In this document: positions 1 to 10,100 of the stretch, piece by piece
How positions within the stretch are numbered: position 1 is the stretch's first letter
How the letters are laid out: every line of letters starts with the position of its first letter
Source: Proteles cristata cristata
Lineage: Eukaryota > Chordata > Mammalia > Carnivora > Hyaenidae
Direction: 5' to 3'
DNA: 64,000 bases
NCBI GenBank assembly: GCA_017311185.1
Contig: JAESUZ010005539.1
Coordinates: forward strand, 744,001 to 808,000
Position numbers and translations under genes: made by a program
The notes under the pieces: generated by a model
What the model saw: the letters and a program-made list of their open reading frames with translations, nothing else
The model's database searches: none
What the model was told of the DNA's origin: nothing

Positions 1-162
1 TTGCTTCCTTGTGATTTCGTGGGGTTTTCTTTTGAAGTCATGTCATCTTGGTCCTTTACCTGTAGGAATGGTTTGAGGCCTAGTATGTCAGGCATTACAC
101 TAGACACAATTTGCATTTGCTTTTGCCAGACTTCCTAATTAGGTACCAACACTGGGCCACTT

Positions 163-382
163 GAAAAAATAGTTGGGCGGCACCTGGGTGGCTCAGTCGG
201 TTAAGCATTTGACTTTGGCTCAGGTCATGATCTTGTGGTTCGTGAGTTTGAGCCCCACATCAGGCTCTGTGCTGACAGAGCCCGGAGCCTGCTTTCGATT
301 CTGTGTCTCCTTCCTTCTCTGTCTGTAACTCCCCCTGTTCTCAAAAATAAATAAATATTTTTAAAAATTAAGAAAAAATAGT
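163..382 (+). mobile_element. Felid tRNA-derived SINE (SINEC type)
   Basis: This is a full-length SINE with a tRNA-like head (CACCTGGGTGGCTCAGTCGG), a CT-rich middle and an AAATAAATAAAT tail. An 11-base duplication (GAAAAAATAGT) flanks it at 163-173 and 372-382, so the element itself is about 174-371. Several head changes from the young consensus suggest moderate age. Confidence 0.95.
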
Positions 383-1035
383 CAGCACAGGACTTTTGTG
401 CCATACGTATAGATTTGGTGAATGGTTTCTGAGTTGAGACCTGCGTTCAGCTCATGACGAAGCTCTCGGGGGAGTCTGGTGAAAGCCCTGTGGTCTGTCT
501 TCTGTGCCACGCAGCAAGGTGCTGCTGCTGTTTTCGGTAACGGCTTTATTGAGATATGGGATGCTATGTTTTTTGATCCTAATTCGCTGACTGAGGGAGT
601 CACCTTCCAGGGGTCACCAAGCTAAACCACCAAGCTAAGCCACCTTGCTTGGGTCCCAAGCCCTGTGCTGTCTTCTCCACCTACCGGAGTCCCTTTGCGA
701 CAAAGGCTTACGTCCACCAGGTGCCAGTAGCTGGTTCCCTGGCAAACATGTCCACGCTTACTTTCTCTCTGCTTTTGAGCATTCTGATTGGTTCTGGTCT
801 CCAAGGAGTTCATTTGCTTTGCTTACCAGCTCCCTCACGCATCAGAAGAAAAAGGGCCTTCTTACAGAGTATGTTATCCAACTTTTTTTTTTTTTTTTTT
901 TTTTTTTAGCAGATGTGCATTAGGTTGTGGGCAGGTTTTTCCTACACTTCTATTCTGCCATCATCCCAGACCAGACACATGAGCTCTCGCTATGGGAGAG
1001 CCATATCTCAAAAGTATCTCACTTAGTCCCAGAAA
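383..1035. other. Unique noncoding stretch with a 25-base T run
   Basis: No gene or clear repeat is visible. The one marked feature is an uninterrupted T run at 883-907. It could be the reversed tail of a very old retroposed copy, but nothing recognisable lies 3' of it. The short open frames here do not look like known proteins. Confidence 0.5.
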
Positions 1036-1039
1036 CACT

Positions 1040-1215
1040 CCCTGGAGATCAGTAAACAAATATCTTCAGTGTGCCGATGAGGAATAAATAGAGACCCAGA
1101 GAGGGTAAGCGACACATCTGGTATTGCCCAGCTGGGACGTGGCAGAGGCAGGATCCGAGCCCCGATCTGTGTTGCTCTAATGCCCAGGTCTGTAACAGGC
1201 GCACCTGCTAACATC
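1040..1215 (-). repeat. MIR SINE fragment
   Basis: Reversed MIR core: 'gaggaataaatagagaccca' followed by a diverged 'gtggcagaggcaggatccga' block and a tail ending near 'ctgtaacaggcgcacctgct'. This matches the usual MIR order of paired 'gaggaaactgag' and 'cagagccgggattcgaaccc' segments. It is ancient mammal-wide sequence. Confidence 0.7.
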
Positions 1216-2045
1216 TGCGCCTAGGGTGCCTTAGGGTTCACTCTGGGTCGCAGGCCTATAGAGCCATCACATGGTAGAGAGGAACCGCTTAGTGGCCGAG
1301 GGTGGTGCTTACAGTGCCACTTTGGCTCCACCACCCAGGCTGGTCATCGCAGGCCTGTCGGCTTCTTCTGGAGGTCGGGAGGGCCACGCAGAAAAAGTGC
1401 CATTTGCTGATTCAAGCACCTTCCGTTATTATAAATGTGCCGGTTCAGACTTAGGACACGTGCCAGGGGAAGAAAACTTGGCTGATGGAACAGCCCAGGC
1501 CATTAGGTGATTACAAAGGGAGGCTCTTTGAGGGTAGCTCATAGCTAGACTTCCAGGGTCCCCTCCTCTGAGTGTCCTCTGTCCCATTTCTTTTCTTTCC
1601 CAGCCCTATTACCCAATCTAGTCTGGTCCCTGGGCCCCAGGGCACAGCCCCTTCTAGCTTCTCCCGGCTTTGTATCTGGATTCCCTGGGGTGCAGCCCTG
1701 GGCGGAGAGAGGTTGCATCTGTACCTGGGAAACCTCCCTCTCTTCTGGAGCTGTCCTGGCTGGTGGGAAGGAGCGTGTCAAACTCCGAGTCCTCTGAGCA
1801 CCTGCCTTTTTCTCCAAAGGAACTCTGTGTATTTGTCAGGAGAGAGGCTCAGGCAGTTGGGAACAGACATGAGCCCTCGCTGAGCATCCTCTGTGCCCCA
1901 AGCTCTTGTTTTACAGTAACGAGCGGGAGTTATGTTTATTTCAGTACAGTTTTTCTGTGTTTTTGGTGACTACCCTTAGTGGTCACTTGTATTTCCTATT
2001 GTTTGCCATCGCACCTTCTCCAACTTACACAGGATGGACAGATGG
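1216..2045. other. Unique noncoding stretch
   Basis: I see no gene, exon or assignable repeat. Open frames of about 80-100 codons on both strands overlap each other and show no protein family features. Confidence 0.5.
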
Positions 2046-2049
2046 ATGG

Positions 2050-2210
2050 CACAGCCTCGTGGGTCAGGGCATAAGCTCTAGAATTAGCTGGGACTGGGCT
2101 CCAGTTTGGACTCTACTGCTTTCTCCCTGTGTGCCCGTGAGTCTACCTGAGTCTCAGGTTCTCTATCTGCAAAATGGGGTCATAAGTGTAACTACCTTGG
2201 ACAGCGAGCT
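2050..2210 (+). repeat. MIR SINE fragment
   Basis: Forward MIR order is visible: 'gggcataagctctagaatta', then the 'ctgggctccagtttggactc' region, then 'caggttctctatctgcaaaa' with 'tggggtcataa'. This corresponds to the MIR segments for 'ggagccagactgcc', 'ctcagtttcctcatctgtaa' and 'aatggggataat'. Confidence 0.8.
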
Positions 2211-2214
2211 GGAA

Positions 2215-3185
2215 GGCATGCGGCAGACATCTGTGATATCAACGGGCAGACAACTCTCATGGTCACCAATGGCTTGGTGTCTCTGCCTGAGTGTCTTCAT
2301 GGCCTGTGAAGGGGACAGTCCCAAGAGATGAAAGCCTCAGGGAACACATTCAACCAGTGAGGCATGGGCCTTGGTGGGTAAATACCCCAACTTCTGGGCC
2401 TTCTGTGCAACCATGTTGTGGTAGCTTCCCAGGTTCTCAGAGGGAGCCCAGCAAGACCGAGCCCCGGCTGCCCACACCGGGATCCTGCCCAGGAACGCGC
2501 TCTGTAGAGTCGCTCCTCCCTTCTTGTCTCACCTCTCCAACCCTCACAGTGCCTCCTGAGATCCCCTTCCAATTAAACATGCTCACCCCTTCTTTCCTTG
2601 TTAGGTTAGTTTCCCATTGCACATCGCCTTGGAGGTGCTCCGTGCTGTGTCCTGAGTGTCATTTTGTTGCTTGGGGACAGCACGATTCAGTCTTCCTGGG
2701 GGAAAGGATGTGGTCGCGAAAGCACGCTGCTTATCGTTTTTAAATAGCAGCATCTTTTGTCTGGTGACATCACCCTGTGTGCCTCGAGGAAGCTGCCAGC
2801 TGGGTGGCACTGTGCTCTTGGCCTGGGGACCTTGCTCCTTGAAACTGGAAACACTTTTAATGTGTTCTTCCACTAAAACATTAAAACCTGCAGTCAGCGT
2901 GCCTCTGCCCCCAGATGGCGAGCTTCAGCAAGCGCAAGGGGGTGGGAGCCCCTCTTCTCCTGGTCAACACAGACCTCTGAACTGGCCGGTGGCTCTGTGA
3001 CCCGCCCCTGAAATGGACAGAGGTGCTCCCAGCGTGGTGAGCCATGCTCAGGACGTTTGGCCGCCAGCGTGGGGCTGGGCAGCCGGGGCCTGTCCTGCAC
3101 CACAGGGGTTCAGTACGTGGTGGCCTTGTCCCCTTCTCCGTGATTTGCCACCAGCTACTTTGGACCACAATGGACTTGAGATGTG
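2215..3185. other. Unique noncoding stretch, possible old LTR-like piece
   Basis: No gene is supported. The interval 2340-2600 ends in a 'ccaattaaacatgctcaccc' stretch that resembles the polyadenylation end of an old LTR, but I cannot assign a family. A short TTTAAATAG and purine-rich stretch follow, with no exon-like structure. Confidence 0.35.
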
Positions 3186-3189
3186 GGTG

Positions 3190-3300
3190 TCCTTTCTATG
3201 CCCATGTTACAGAGGAAGAAACTGGGGCTCCGAGCAGGAATGAGACTCGGCCCTGGCGCTCCCAGGTGCGAAGTAGAGAGCCCTGGTTTGGAGCCAGGAT
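3190..3300 (-). repeat. MIR SINE fragment
   Basis: Reversed MIR core: 'cccatgttacagaggaagaa' runs into 'actggggctccgagcaggaa' and then a diverged 'gagagccctggtttggagcc' tail. It is a short core-and-tail fragment. Confidence 0.75.
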
Positions 3301-3925
3301 TGCCCTGAGGCAAGGGAAGAGGGGGGAGCCCCGGGACCGGAGTGCGTGTGAGGCTGGTGCACGCACCCTGCTTCCTGGTGGAAACGCCTCTCTATCTAGG
3401 TCCTAGGAGGTGCGTGGGGGGTTCCATGGGGCCTTTGGGGCAGAGTCTAGGTGGGCTTCTCGGGGAATGGGGAGACAAAGAGGACAATGGGGAGGGGGCA
3501 TCAACCCTGGGAGAGGAGAAGAAAAGGGGGCCATTGAAGGAGCATTGAGCTGGGAGCAGCTCACAGGAATCTGGCCCCAGCTGCTTGAGGTTGTGCCAAG
3601 GGCCTGGGATTTACTCCCCCCATCTGCCACCCCCCCTCCAGCCAGCTGAGGAAAGGGTGTTGAGGGAAAAGGCATTCCAAATCAAACAGGCATCAGGGCC
3701 ACCCCTGCCTTCCCCAGCACATGAGGACATGCGGCTGGTCTGTGGAGCCAGAAAGAGTCTCCTGGGATGGGTCACACCAGAGCCCGACCCCACCGTTGGG
3801 GACAGCTCGTAATGGCGGAGTCTTCAAACGAGTAGGGGCAGTGCTGAAGCTCTCCCCCCAACAGAAGAAATGGATCAGCTGTGGGGCACCTCACTGTGGA
3901 CCCTCTACCATCCCCATCATCATCA
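3301..3925. other. Unique GC-rich noncoding stretch
   Basis: G-rich on the plus strand (3410-3540). I see no repeat or exon. A 201-codon ATG frame (3721-4326) begins here but its second half is MIR, so I treat it as chance. Confidence 0.5.
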
Positions 3926-3929
3926 AGCT

Positions 3930-4290
3930 GACATCCTTTGGCCATTTCCCAAGTGCCAGATGTCACTCCGGTGCTTTGCCTACATCAGTTTGTTGTAAAG
4001 CTCGTTACCTCCCGGTGAGGCTGAGTGAGGTTGCTGGCCATGCAGCGCCTGTATGTGAACAAGAAAAAGGGGTTCCCTCCCAGCAGGATGCAGACAGCAC
4101 CGGCTTGCCGAGCAGAGAGGGGGGTGACTTTCAAGGGGCACAGAGCAGATCGGTGCCCCTTGGTTGGGCACCTCTCACGATCCCCATTTCACAGATGGAG
4201 AAACTAGAGGTACTTGGCCAACGCCCTGTGGCCAGTAAGTGGCCGAGTCAGGATTCAAAACTGCCGAAGTCTCAAACCACCGGGATTCAC
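3930..4290 (-). repeat. MIR SINE, split by about 130 bases
   Basis: The 3' part ('gtgccagatgtcactccggt', 3950-4020) and the core ('atccccatttcacagatgga', 4178-4290) are in reversed MIR order. Between them lies unrelated sequence at about 4030-4160, either an insertion or diverged MIR. The end reads 'agtggccgagtcaggattca', the usual MIR codon-like block. Confidence 0.75.
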
Positions 4291-4369
4291 CATGATGTCA
4301 CATGTTACAGCCACTCCATTTTATAGGCAAGCACCCATCACGGTGCTGGTGGGGGAGACAGATGGGGTC

Positions 4370-5110
4370 CATCTATAGAGATGCCTTTCATTAAAACCTT
4401 GTAATTACCCGACTTGTGTAAAAGGAAGATAATTTGCTGCAGGTTTAAAGTCATCAGTGTAGTGGGGAAAAGAAAAAAAACCAAAAAACAACCCCAAACT
4501 GGTAAATACTATTAGCTGTTCTCCAACTTTGTTGAATTTAGCTGATGTTTTTGGTGTTGACTTTCCCAGCTATCAGCTTGACTATATAAATCCAGTTGAC
4601 GTGTCTTTATTCAGATAAAACTCTAATACTGCAAGTGTAGCAAATTAGATGCAAATGCCCCCTTTTTATTTTAAGTATACTTAAAGCTGCCTTTCCAATG
4701 CAAATTTCATAGGAAATCTCAACCAGCTAGGACAGACCTCTTATAGCTGTCAGCAGGCAAATGCTTTCATTTTGGTCTCAGGCAAGGGAGCTGCCTGCTT
4801 TTTTTCTTTTTGCCCCCGCAGACTGAGATAATTAAAACTACAGAGAAATAGTTTTAAATATACATGATACACACAGTTCCTTAAATTATGGGATAATGCA
4901 TAAATTCACCCATTACCATATTTGATAGCGGTCTCACTGACCAAAGTTGGGAGGTGATTGGCGGTGGGGGGTGGACGGTGTGCTTTTCTCCAGCAACTTG
5001 CTTCCCATGTCAACAGCCACTGCGACTTCTGTCGCTTCACCTGGTGTCCTGAGGAGCCCCAGTAATGGTTCAAAAAGAGGTTGTGAACACACTCATTAAA
5101 AAGGGGCTGC
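4370..5110. promoter_or_regulatory. Candidate conserved noncoding element with two octamers
   Basis: This is a repeat-free, moderately AT-rich block with dense TAAT and ATTA cores. It carries two perfect POU octamers (ATGCAAAT) at 4649-4656 and 4698-4705, exactly 49 bases apart. Other words are GATAATTTGC, TATATAAATCC, GAGATAATTAAAAC and GGATAATGCATAAA. This look is typical of developmental enhancers. No open frame is meaningful. Conservation itself cannot be seen from one genome. Confidence 0.35.
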
Positions 5111-5164
5111 AATGTTGGGTTTTTTTTTTTTTTGGAAAGAAATAAAAATGTTAATGGTAACTTT

Positions 5165-5450
5165 CTTTTCCTTTTTTTTCCCTGGCTGTCTCAGTCTCTT
5201 TGGAATACATATCCATTTCGGCTTTGATTTGTTGAGCTCCCTGAATGAGTTTATCCAAACAATGTGAATTTACTTAGATCTCTCTCAAATCCCACATCTC
5301 TCGTGGTTGGTAAAGCTGTCTTTAGCTAAGAAGGGCTGGATCAGTGTGATTTGAAATTCACATTGAAAATGATAAGGGCTTTGCTGGAAATAATAAGCAC
5401 AGTCAAATGCTGTCAGGAGGAAACATGCGGGGAGAAATTTGGTAAGGCCA
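5165..5450. promoter_or_regulatory. Candidate conserved noncoding element
   Basis: Repeat-free block with balanced composition and no open frame of note. It includes ATCCAAACAATGTG (SOX-like ACAAT), CTTTGATTTG (TCF/LEF-like) and an imperfect palindrome GTGATTTGAAATTCAC near 5348. It may be one unit with the preceding block, separated by a T-rich spacer (5118-5180). It is a candidate enhancer by appearance only. Confidence 0.3.
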
Positions 5451-6128
5451 CGTCCCACCCTCCCTCCTTCTTTCCAGAATCAAGGTAGAGAAGGGAGGGG
5501 GAAAGGTGAATGGGGCTTTTCTCAGACACACACTATAGCTTTGTAGGTGACGGAGATGCTGGTTCTAAAAAGCCTTGTGCATGAGATTTATTCTTTACGG
5601 TTAGCAAATGGCAGCCATCCCTTGATGGGTGACGGACACCCATGGGCCTTTGGGGTGGCAGCCATCTTTGCCAACGTGGTGCCCAACACCAGCTGGAATC
5701 CCTCCCTGCCCCCGCCAACCATTTCTATCTCCATTTCTATTTTTATCTCCCTTCTCCCCACCTCTCTTTCTATCTCTCTCTTCAATTCCTTTCTAAGCAC
5801 CTAGTCCACGGCTGGTCGTGAACTAAACGCTTTTCTTCACAGGAGGCACCATGGAGATGTGACCTGGTGGAGCCGTGGAGAGCGCTTGCGCCCCTCATCT
5901 CCCTTCCCTTCAGCTGCCGGGGGGAGACCCGCCCCTTAAGACAGAAGCGTTTGGAAATGGTTCTTGAGAAACTCTGAAGGGAGATACTTTTCCGGAACAC
6001 GTTAACCAGTGGAACGGAAGGGGAGGAGGGGAGAGTGTGAGGCCAGAGGCAGGCTTTCTGGGGCGGGGCGGGAAGGGCAGAGTAAACTAGAGGGTTGAGG
6101 TCTCCTCAGTGAGTGTGATCTGAGCAGA
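5451..6128. other. Noncoding stretch with pyrimidine-rich tract
   Basis: Contains a decayed TCTATTTCTATC-like tract at about 5722-5790. No gene or named repeat is seen up to the MER5A copy. Confidence 0.5.
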
Positions 6129-6358
6129 CCAGCGCTTTTCCATCGTGGCGCCGCTGACATTTGGGACTGGATAGTTCTCTGTCCTGCGGGCAGGTGGAGA
6201 GGGGGCTGGGTCCTGTGCACTACAGGGGGTTCAGCAGCATCCCTGATCTCTACCCGCTAGACGCCAGCAGTGCCTTGTCCCCAGTCACGACAGCCCCAAA
6301 TGTCCCCTGACATGACATGTCCCTTGGGGGGCAGGGTTGCCCCAGTGGAGAACACTGG
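6129..6358 (-). mobile_element. MER5A DNA transposon (hAT, non-autonomous)
   Basis: Reversed MER5A. It opens with 'gccgctgacatttgggactg' near 6150, has the diagnostic middle 'gttcagcagcatccctgatc', and ends 'gggttgccccagtggagaac'. Near full length at about 230 bases and carries no transposase. An ancient fossil shared by placental mammals. Confidence 0.85.
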
Positions 6359-6688
6359 TGGACCCTCGACTCCTTCAGAGCCCAGATCCCTCCTTTTCCT
6401 TAAAAGGCAGGTTGCACGCAGGTTCCATCCCCACCTCCCGGTTCCCTTTTGTCTCAGAAGATTCCACTTTCACACGCCCTCTTAAGCAGCTGAGCAACCT
6501 TCCTTGGAAATAGGTGGATCAGAGGAGCTTTGCCACGGAGGCCTTATTTCTAATTATAGTAATCACTCCCCGTTGTCTTCACCATCAGGGCAGTCGGATC
6601 AGGCGCTGGGCTTCTCCTCCCTGCCTTGATCTATACAATTCTAGTTCAGCCTTGATGAATGACTTTTCTGACTGCTTCTGCCCTGCCT

Positions 6689-6690
<2 letters not shown>
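6359..6690. other. Unique noncoding stretch
   Basis: I see nothing supportable here apart from the approach to a TG microsatellite. Confidence 0.5.

Positions 6691-6693
<3 letters not shown>

Positions 6694-6732
<39 letters not shown>
6694..6732. repeat. (TG)n microsatellite
   Basis: About 19 uninterrupted TG units followed by TTGCGTGTGTC. Long perfect TG runs are usually length-polymorphic and can adopt Z-DNA. Confidence 0.98.
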
Positions 6733-6733
<1 letters not shown>

Positions 6734-6959
6734 GCGTGTGTCGGGGGAGCACAGTGGCCAGGCTGAGGCTGGGGGCAGGGGCGGTGTGTGGATTAATTCT
6801 TCCAAGGCCTTGTCTCTGGCCCGCTGCAGCAACCCGTTTCCCACCCACCCTGCAAGACTCCCGAGCTCCGAGCTGACCTCTCTCTCTTCCCTGCGCTTGG
6901 GGCCCCGTCTCCCCCCTTCCATCCTCAACCTGGGCCGCCCCTCCGGCCCCCTCGACTCG
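6733..6959. other. GC-rich noncoding stretch
   Basis: Composition shifts to C-rich (about 6838-6960) just before the enhancer-like block. It lacks the CpG density expected of a promoter island, and there is no exon. Confidence 0.4.
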
Positions 6960-7600
6960 CTATTTCCTAACTAACGCCGCTAATAGCCACTGATCACCGA
7001 AGGGCAGCTTAAATTCTATTTAGACTTTAAAAAAAAATAGAAAAAAAAAAAAAAAGAAATGCGAAACTTCAAAAGCTCTCTCTCGCTAGCGGGGCGGAAG
7101 CCAAGCCCAGCCATTATCAGCAGAAGCCGGATCAATATTTCAGCACCATCCCCTGGCTGGGTTTTCGAGGAACTTTTATTATTATTGCGGTTAAGCTGTT
7201 CTAAAGTGGAGCATCATTTATAAAACAAACGGATCCCTTCCAAAGAGGTTATTTTCCTGGTTAATGACCGATCGTCTGCCCTGGGGTCTGTCTGTGTTGA
7301 GGTTCCAGATGGGAACAGGCTCTACCAGCCCAATTATCTTTATTAAGTGTTTTTCCTCCCCCTTTCTGAAAAATGAAATGGCAGCCGGCTCAAATGTCTT
7401 CTCCTTCCCGGTGCTCTCACCCCTGCGCCATTTCCTGCGTTCCCCTCATTATGGACAAGTATGTCCTTTAAGACACGGAGATTAATGAGGCGGTTTTATG
7501 AGACTAATACATTTTAAATTTTAACACTGGAGCTAGCATCTTTAATTGTACAATTATACATTCATTTAGCACACACACTCGCGCGCGCGCTCTCTTTTGC
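6960..7600. promoter_or_regulatory. Candidate conserved noncoding element with TAAT palindrome
   Basis: Repeat-free block containing CCATTATCAGC, GATCAATATTTCAG, TTTATTATTATTGCGG, CATTTATAAAAC, GGTTAATGACCGATCG, CCAATTATCTTTATTAAG and GGAGATTAATGAGG. At 7543-7556 there is a perfect 14-base palindrome, TAATTGTACAATTA, which places two inverted TAATT homeodomain cores around TGTA. It ends at an alternating CA/CG run (7569-7590). Features suit a homeodomain-bound enhancer. No coding potential. Confidence 0.4.
7569..7590. repeat. Short CA/CG alternating tract
   Basis: ACACACACTC is followed by GCGCGCGCGC. The near-continuous pyrimidine-purine alternation, with one T interruption, could form Z-DNA. 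It borders the enhancer-like block. Confidence 0.85.
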
Positions 7601-8029
7601 TTTAAAAGATAACAAACCACAGGTGACTGAAAGTGTGTGAAAAGGCAGGATTTATGTTATTTTGCCAGGTACTAAAAATCAGGCCGGACGAGAAATTTTT
7701 TCTCCGGACAGACTCCTTAAGCTAACGTAGTTACTATTTCAAAGGAAAATTAAGAAAAAGAATTTTTTTTTTGTTTTTTTTGTTTTGAGTGGGGTTAGGA
7801 CGGGACAAAGGTCAATTGTGCCTCCTCGTGAACTTGTATCTTCTATTCCCCATTTCTACCCAGAGAGAGAGGGTGGCAGGAAAGCATTTCGAGAATTTGA
7901 AAAACCTCGATGTTCTGAGGTCCAGCTATAGCCGGTGAGAGAAGGAGACAGAGAGAGGGAGAGACCGGGTTGGGGGAGAGATTCCACACACACCCCCATC
8001 CTGTCTCTAACAAAAGCTCCCTATGTTCC
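7601..8029. other. AT-rich noncoding stretch
   Basis: Contains T-rich runs at 7764-7788 and a GA-rich patch at 7930-7985. No gene or assignable transposon is seen. It may link the two enhancer-like blocks on either side. Confidence 0.4.
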
Positions 8030-8340
8030 CCACCTGACAGGACCTTATCGGGTAGTAATAAATAAGGCTGAATTATTGATGATAAGAACTGCTAATATTA
8101 TTATGACCTCAATTAAGTGCTTTTTCCAGACACATTAGTAACAAAGGGTCTTCCCTCTCCTGGTTGCTGTTTTTTTCCCCCAGGCCCCACTTTACATTAA
8201 AATCTAATTGATCAAACCTATTTGCCATTCGCACAAGAGCGATCACCATAATGGGTCATCTATCAGCATGGGCTCCTCATCAGGCTATTAACACCTTTTG
8301 TTGCCGGCCTCAGTTTTGTACCAGCCAGAGAGGATCTGAA
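8030..8340. promoter_or_regulatory. Candidate conserved noncoding element
   Basis: Dense with TAAT and related words: GGTAGTAATAAATAAGG, GAATTATTGATGATAAG, GCTAATATTATTATGACC, TCAATTAAGTGC, AAATCTAATTGATCAAACC and GGCTATTAACACC. ATTGATCAAA-type words suit TCF/LEF or HNF-like factors. There is no repeat and no meaningful frame. Candidate enhancer by appearance only. Confidence 0.35.
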
Positions 8341-9632
8341 AGGCAGGGCCTCCTCCGATCCGGTCGGATCGCGTGTGAGGTCTGACTTGTGGTACCTTTT
8401 AACTGCCCTCCTTAACATCCTTGCAAAACATGTAAGATGCTCTGGGTGGGGAGGAAGTCTCGCCTGGCGGCTCTGAGTGACAAGATGGCAGCCTCCTTAT
8501 GAGAACAGAAGGTGTTGTGGGGGTCCGTGGCCATCTCCACTGCTGCTCACCGCCTCCCCACCATCTCCCCCTCCCTGCTGGCCCTGACAGAGCCTGCTCT
8601 TGGGCCCCACTGTCCCATCATTATGGAGTCTGGAGCTCGGTGGATGTGAAGGTGTGGGAGTGTGCAGGCAAGCGCTCATTGGAGACGGATGCCAGCCGGA
8701 GATGGAAGCCGGTCCCCCTTGAACAGAGCCTCCCCAGGACTTGCTGGCCCGTCGTCCCTCACAGAAGGCCCATGGTGGCCCATAAGCCCTGCCCCTGAAC
8801 TGTGTGCAAACTTGTGTTCACTTGTCTCTTCTTGGAGAGGGTTACAACTTCTATCAGATTACCGAATTTGTCCGTGACTCGCAAACAGGTTAGAAATGCC
8901 TTCTTGGGAGCTTCTCACACGGGGAAGTCTTTTCTCAGTCTGGCTGTCACTCAGGATCGGATCTCTGGCCTTGGGAATATGGCCAAGCCATGGAGATGAG
9001 CATTGACCCTGCCACGGTGTGGCCTTGGGTCAGTCTCTCTCTCTCTCTCTCTCTCTCTTTGTCTCTGGGCCTCTGTCTTCTCTGCCTATTTGGTCAAAAG
9101 AAAATACTCTCATCAACCTCCTGCTGTCCAAAGCGACTGTGGGAATGAGCTTTTTAAATTAGTCTAAAGTGCAGGGTCCCCCACTGGGTGCTGGAAATAC
9201 GAGAAGATCAGAAGTGTCCTATATCAGTTGGATTGTTGTTGTTTGAGAAGCGAGAGCTCAAAATATGACATGAAGGAGCCCTCTTTGGGTGATGTTAGAC
9301 AGCTTGGGGCACTATTCTGGGCCATCTTTGTGGCCCAGGCAACTCCACCTACTCACCATGAAAACAGCTTTATCATTTTTTTTCCTGATTAGAAATGAAT
9401 CCATCCACAAATCACTCAGAAGGGAATTAAAACTTCTTCAAATCTTAACATTCTGCTTGTCTCATCCTCCCCCCCCCCTTTTTTTTTGTCTATGCAAAGA
9501 ACAACAGGAAGATTTCCGGGAAGTTTTATTTTTTTCCACCAAGAATGGGGCTCTACGTATTTAGGCCATTAATTTGTTAATTTTCTTATTTACTTAGCAA
9601 TATATATTATAAATGTGTTTCCATGCAAATAC
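8341..9632. other. Unique noncoding stretch with (TC)n
   Basis: I see no gene. A perfect CT run of about 26 bases lies at 9033-9058. The interval 9570-9632 is AT-rich and leads into an old LINE-1 piece. Confidence 0.5.
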
Positions 9633-10100
9633 TGTTCATCATCATCTTCTTTTCTTTATTATTATTTTTTACAAGTTTATTTATTTTGAGAGAGATAGAG
9701 AGAGAGCAGGGGAGGGGGGGCGCAGAGAGAGAGAGAGGGAAAGAGAGACTCCCAAGCAAGCTGTGCATGAACAGTGCAAAGCCCCGTGTGGGACTTGAAC
9801 TCACAGACCCTGAGACCATGACCTGAGCTGAAATCAAGAGTCGGATTCTTCCTCGAGTGAGCCACCGGGGAGCCCCTGTTCATCATCATTTCAAATGGCC
9901 ACATAGTATTTAACCGAATAGACTTATCAAATAGTATTTACCAATCCGCTCTTGTTAGATATTTAGGATGTTGGCACTTCTATCTGTTATAAGCAGTGCT
10001 GCAGTAAATGTCCTCACATGAAAACGTATGCGCCTACCCAGGGAGGTTCTTAAGATAGATTTGTAAAACCAGAATTTCTGGGTTAAAGGGCTTGTTACTA
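9611..10100 (-). mobile_element. Old LINE-1 3' fragment interrupted by a SINE
   Basis: Reversed L1M-type 3' sequence: 'atggccacatagtatttaac' and 'gcagtgctgcagtaaatgtc' followed by 'agaatttctgggttaaaggg'. This is the familiar antisense of the 'gacccagcaattccacttct' region. The SINE at 9646-9876 splits it. No intact reading frame remains. Confidence 0.8.
9633..9889 (-). mobile_element. Felid tRNA-derived SINE with perfect TSD
   Basis: Reversed SINE: T-rich tail, GA-rich stretch, then 'gggacttgaactcacagacc' and a head ending 'gagtgagccaccggggagcc'. A perfect 13-base duplication (TGTTCATCATCAT) sits at 9633-9645 and 9877-9889. The head is diverged, so despite the clean duplication it is not of the youngest subfamily. 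Confidence 0.95.

Noticed and set aside
883..907. T runs (also 31161-31182 and 60811-60838) as tails of processed pseudogenes
   Set aside because: No reversed coding sequence or flanking duplication is recognisable next to any of them.
3721..4326. ATG frame of 201 codons on the plus strand
   Set aside because: Its second half is MIR-derived and several frames overlap it. No domain, no splice context.
6585..6928. THTHTHT-rich frames
   Set aside because: Translations of the TG microsatellite.
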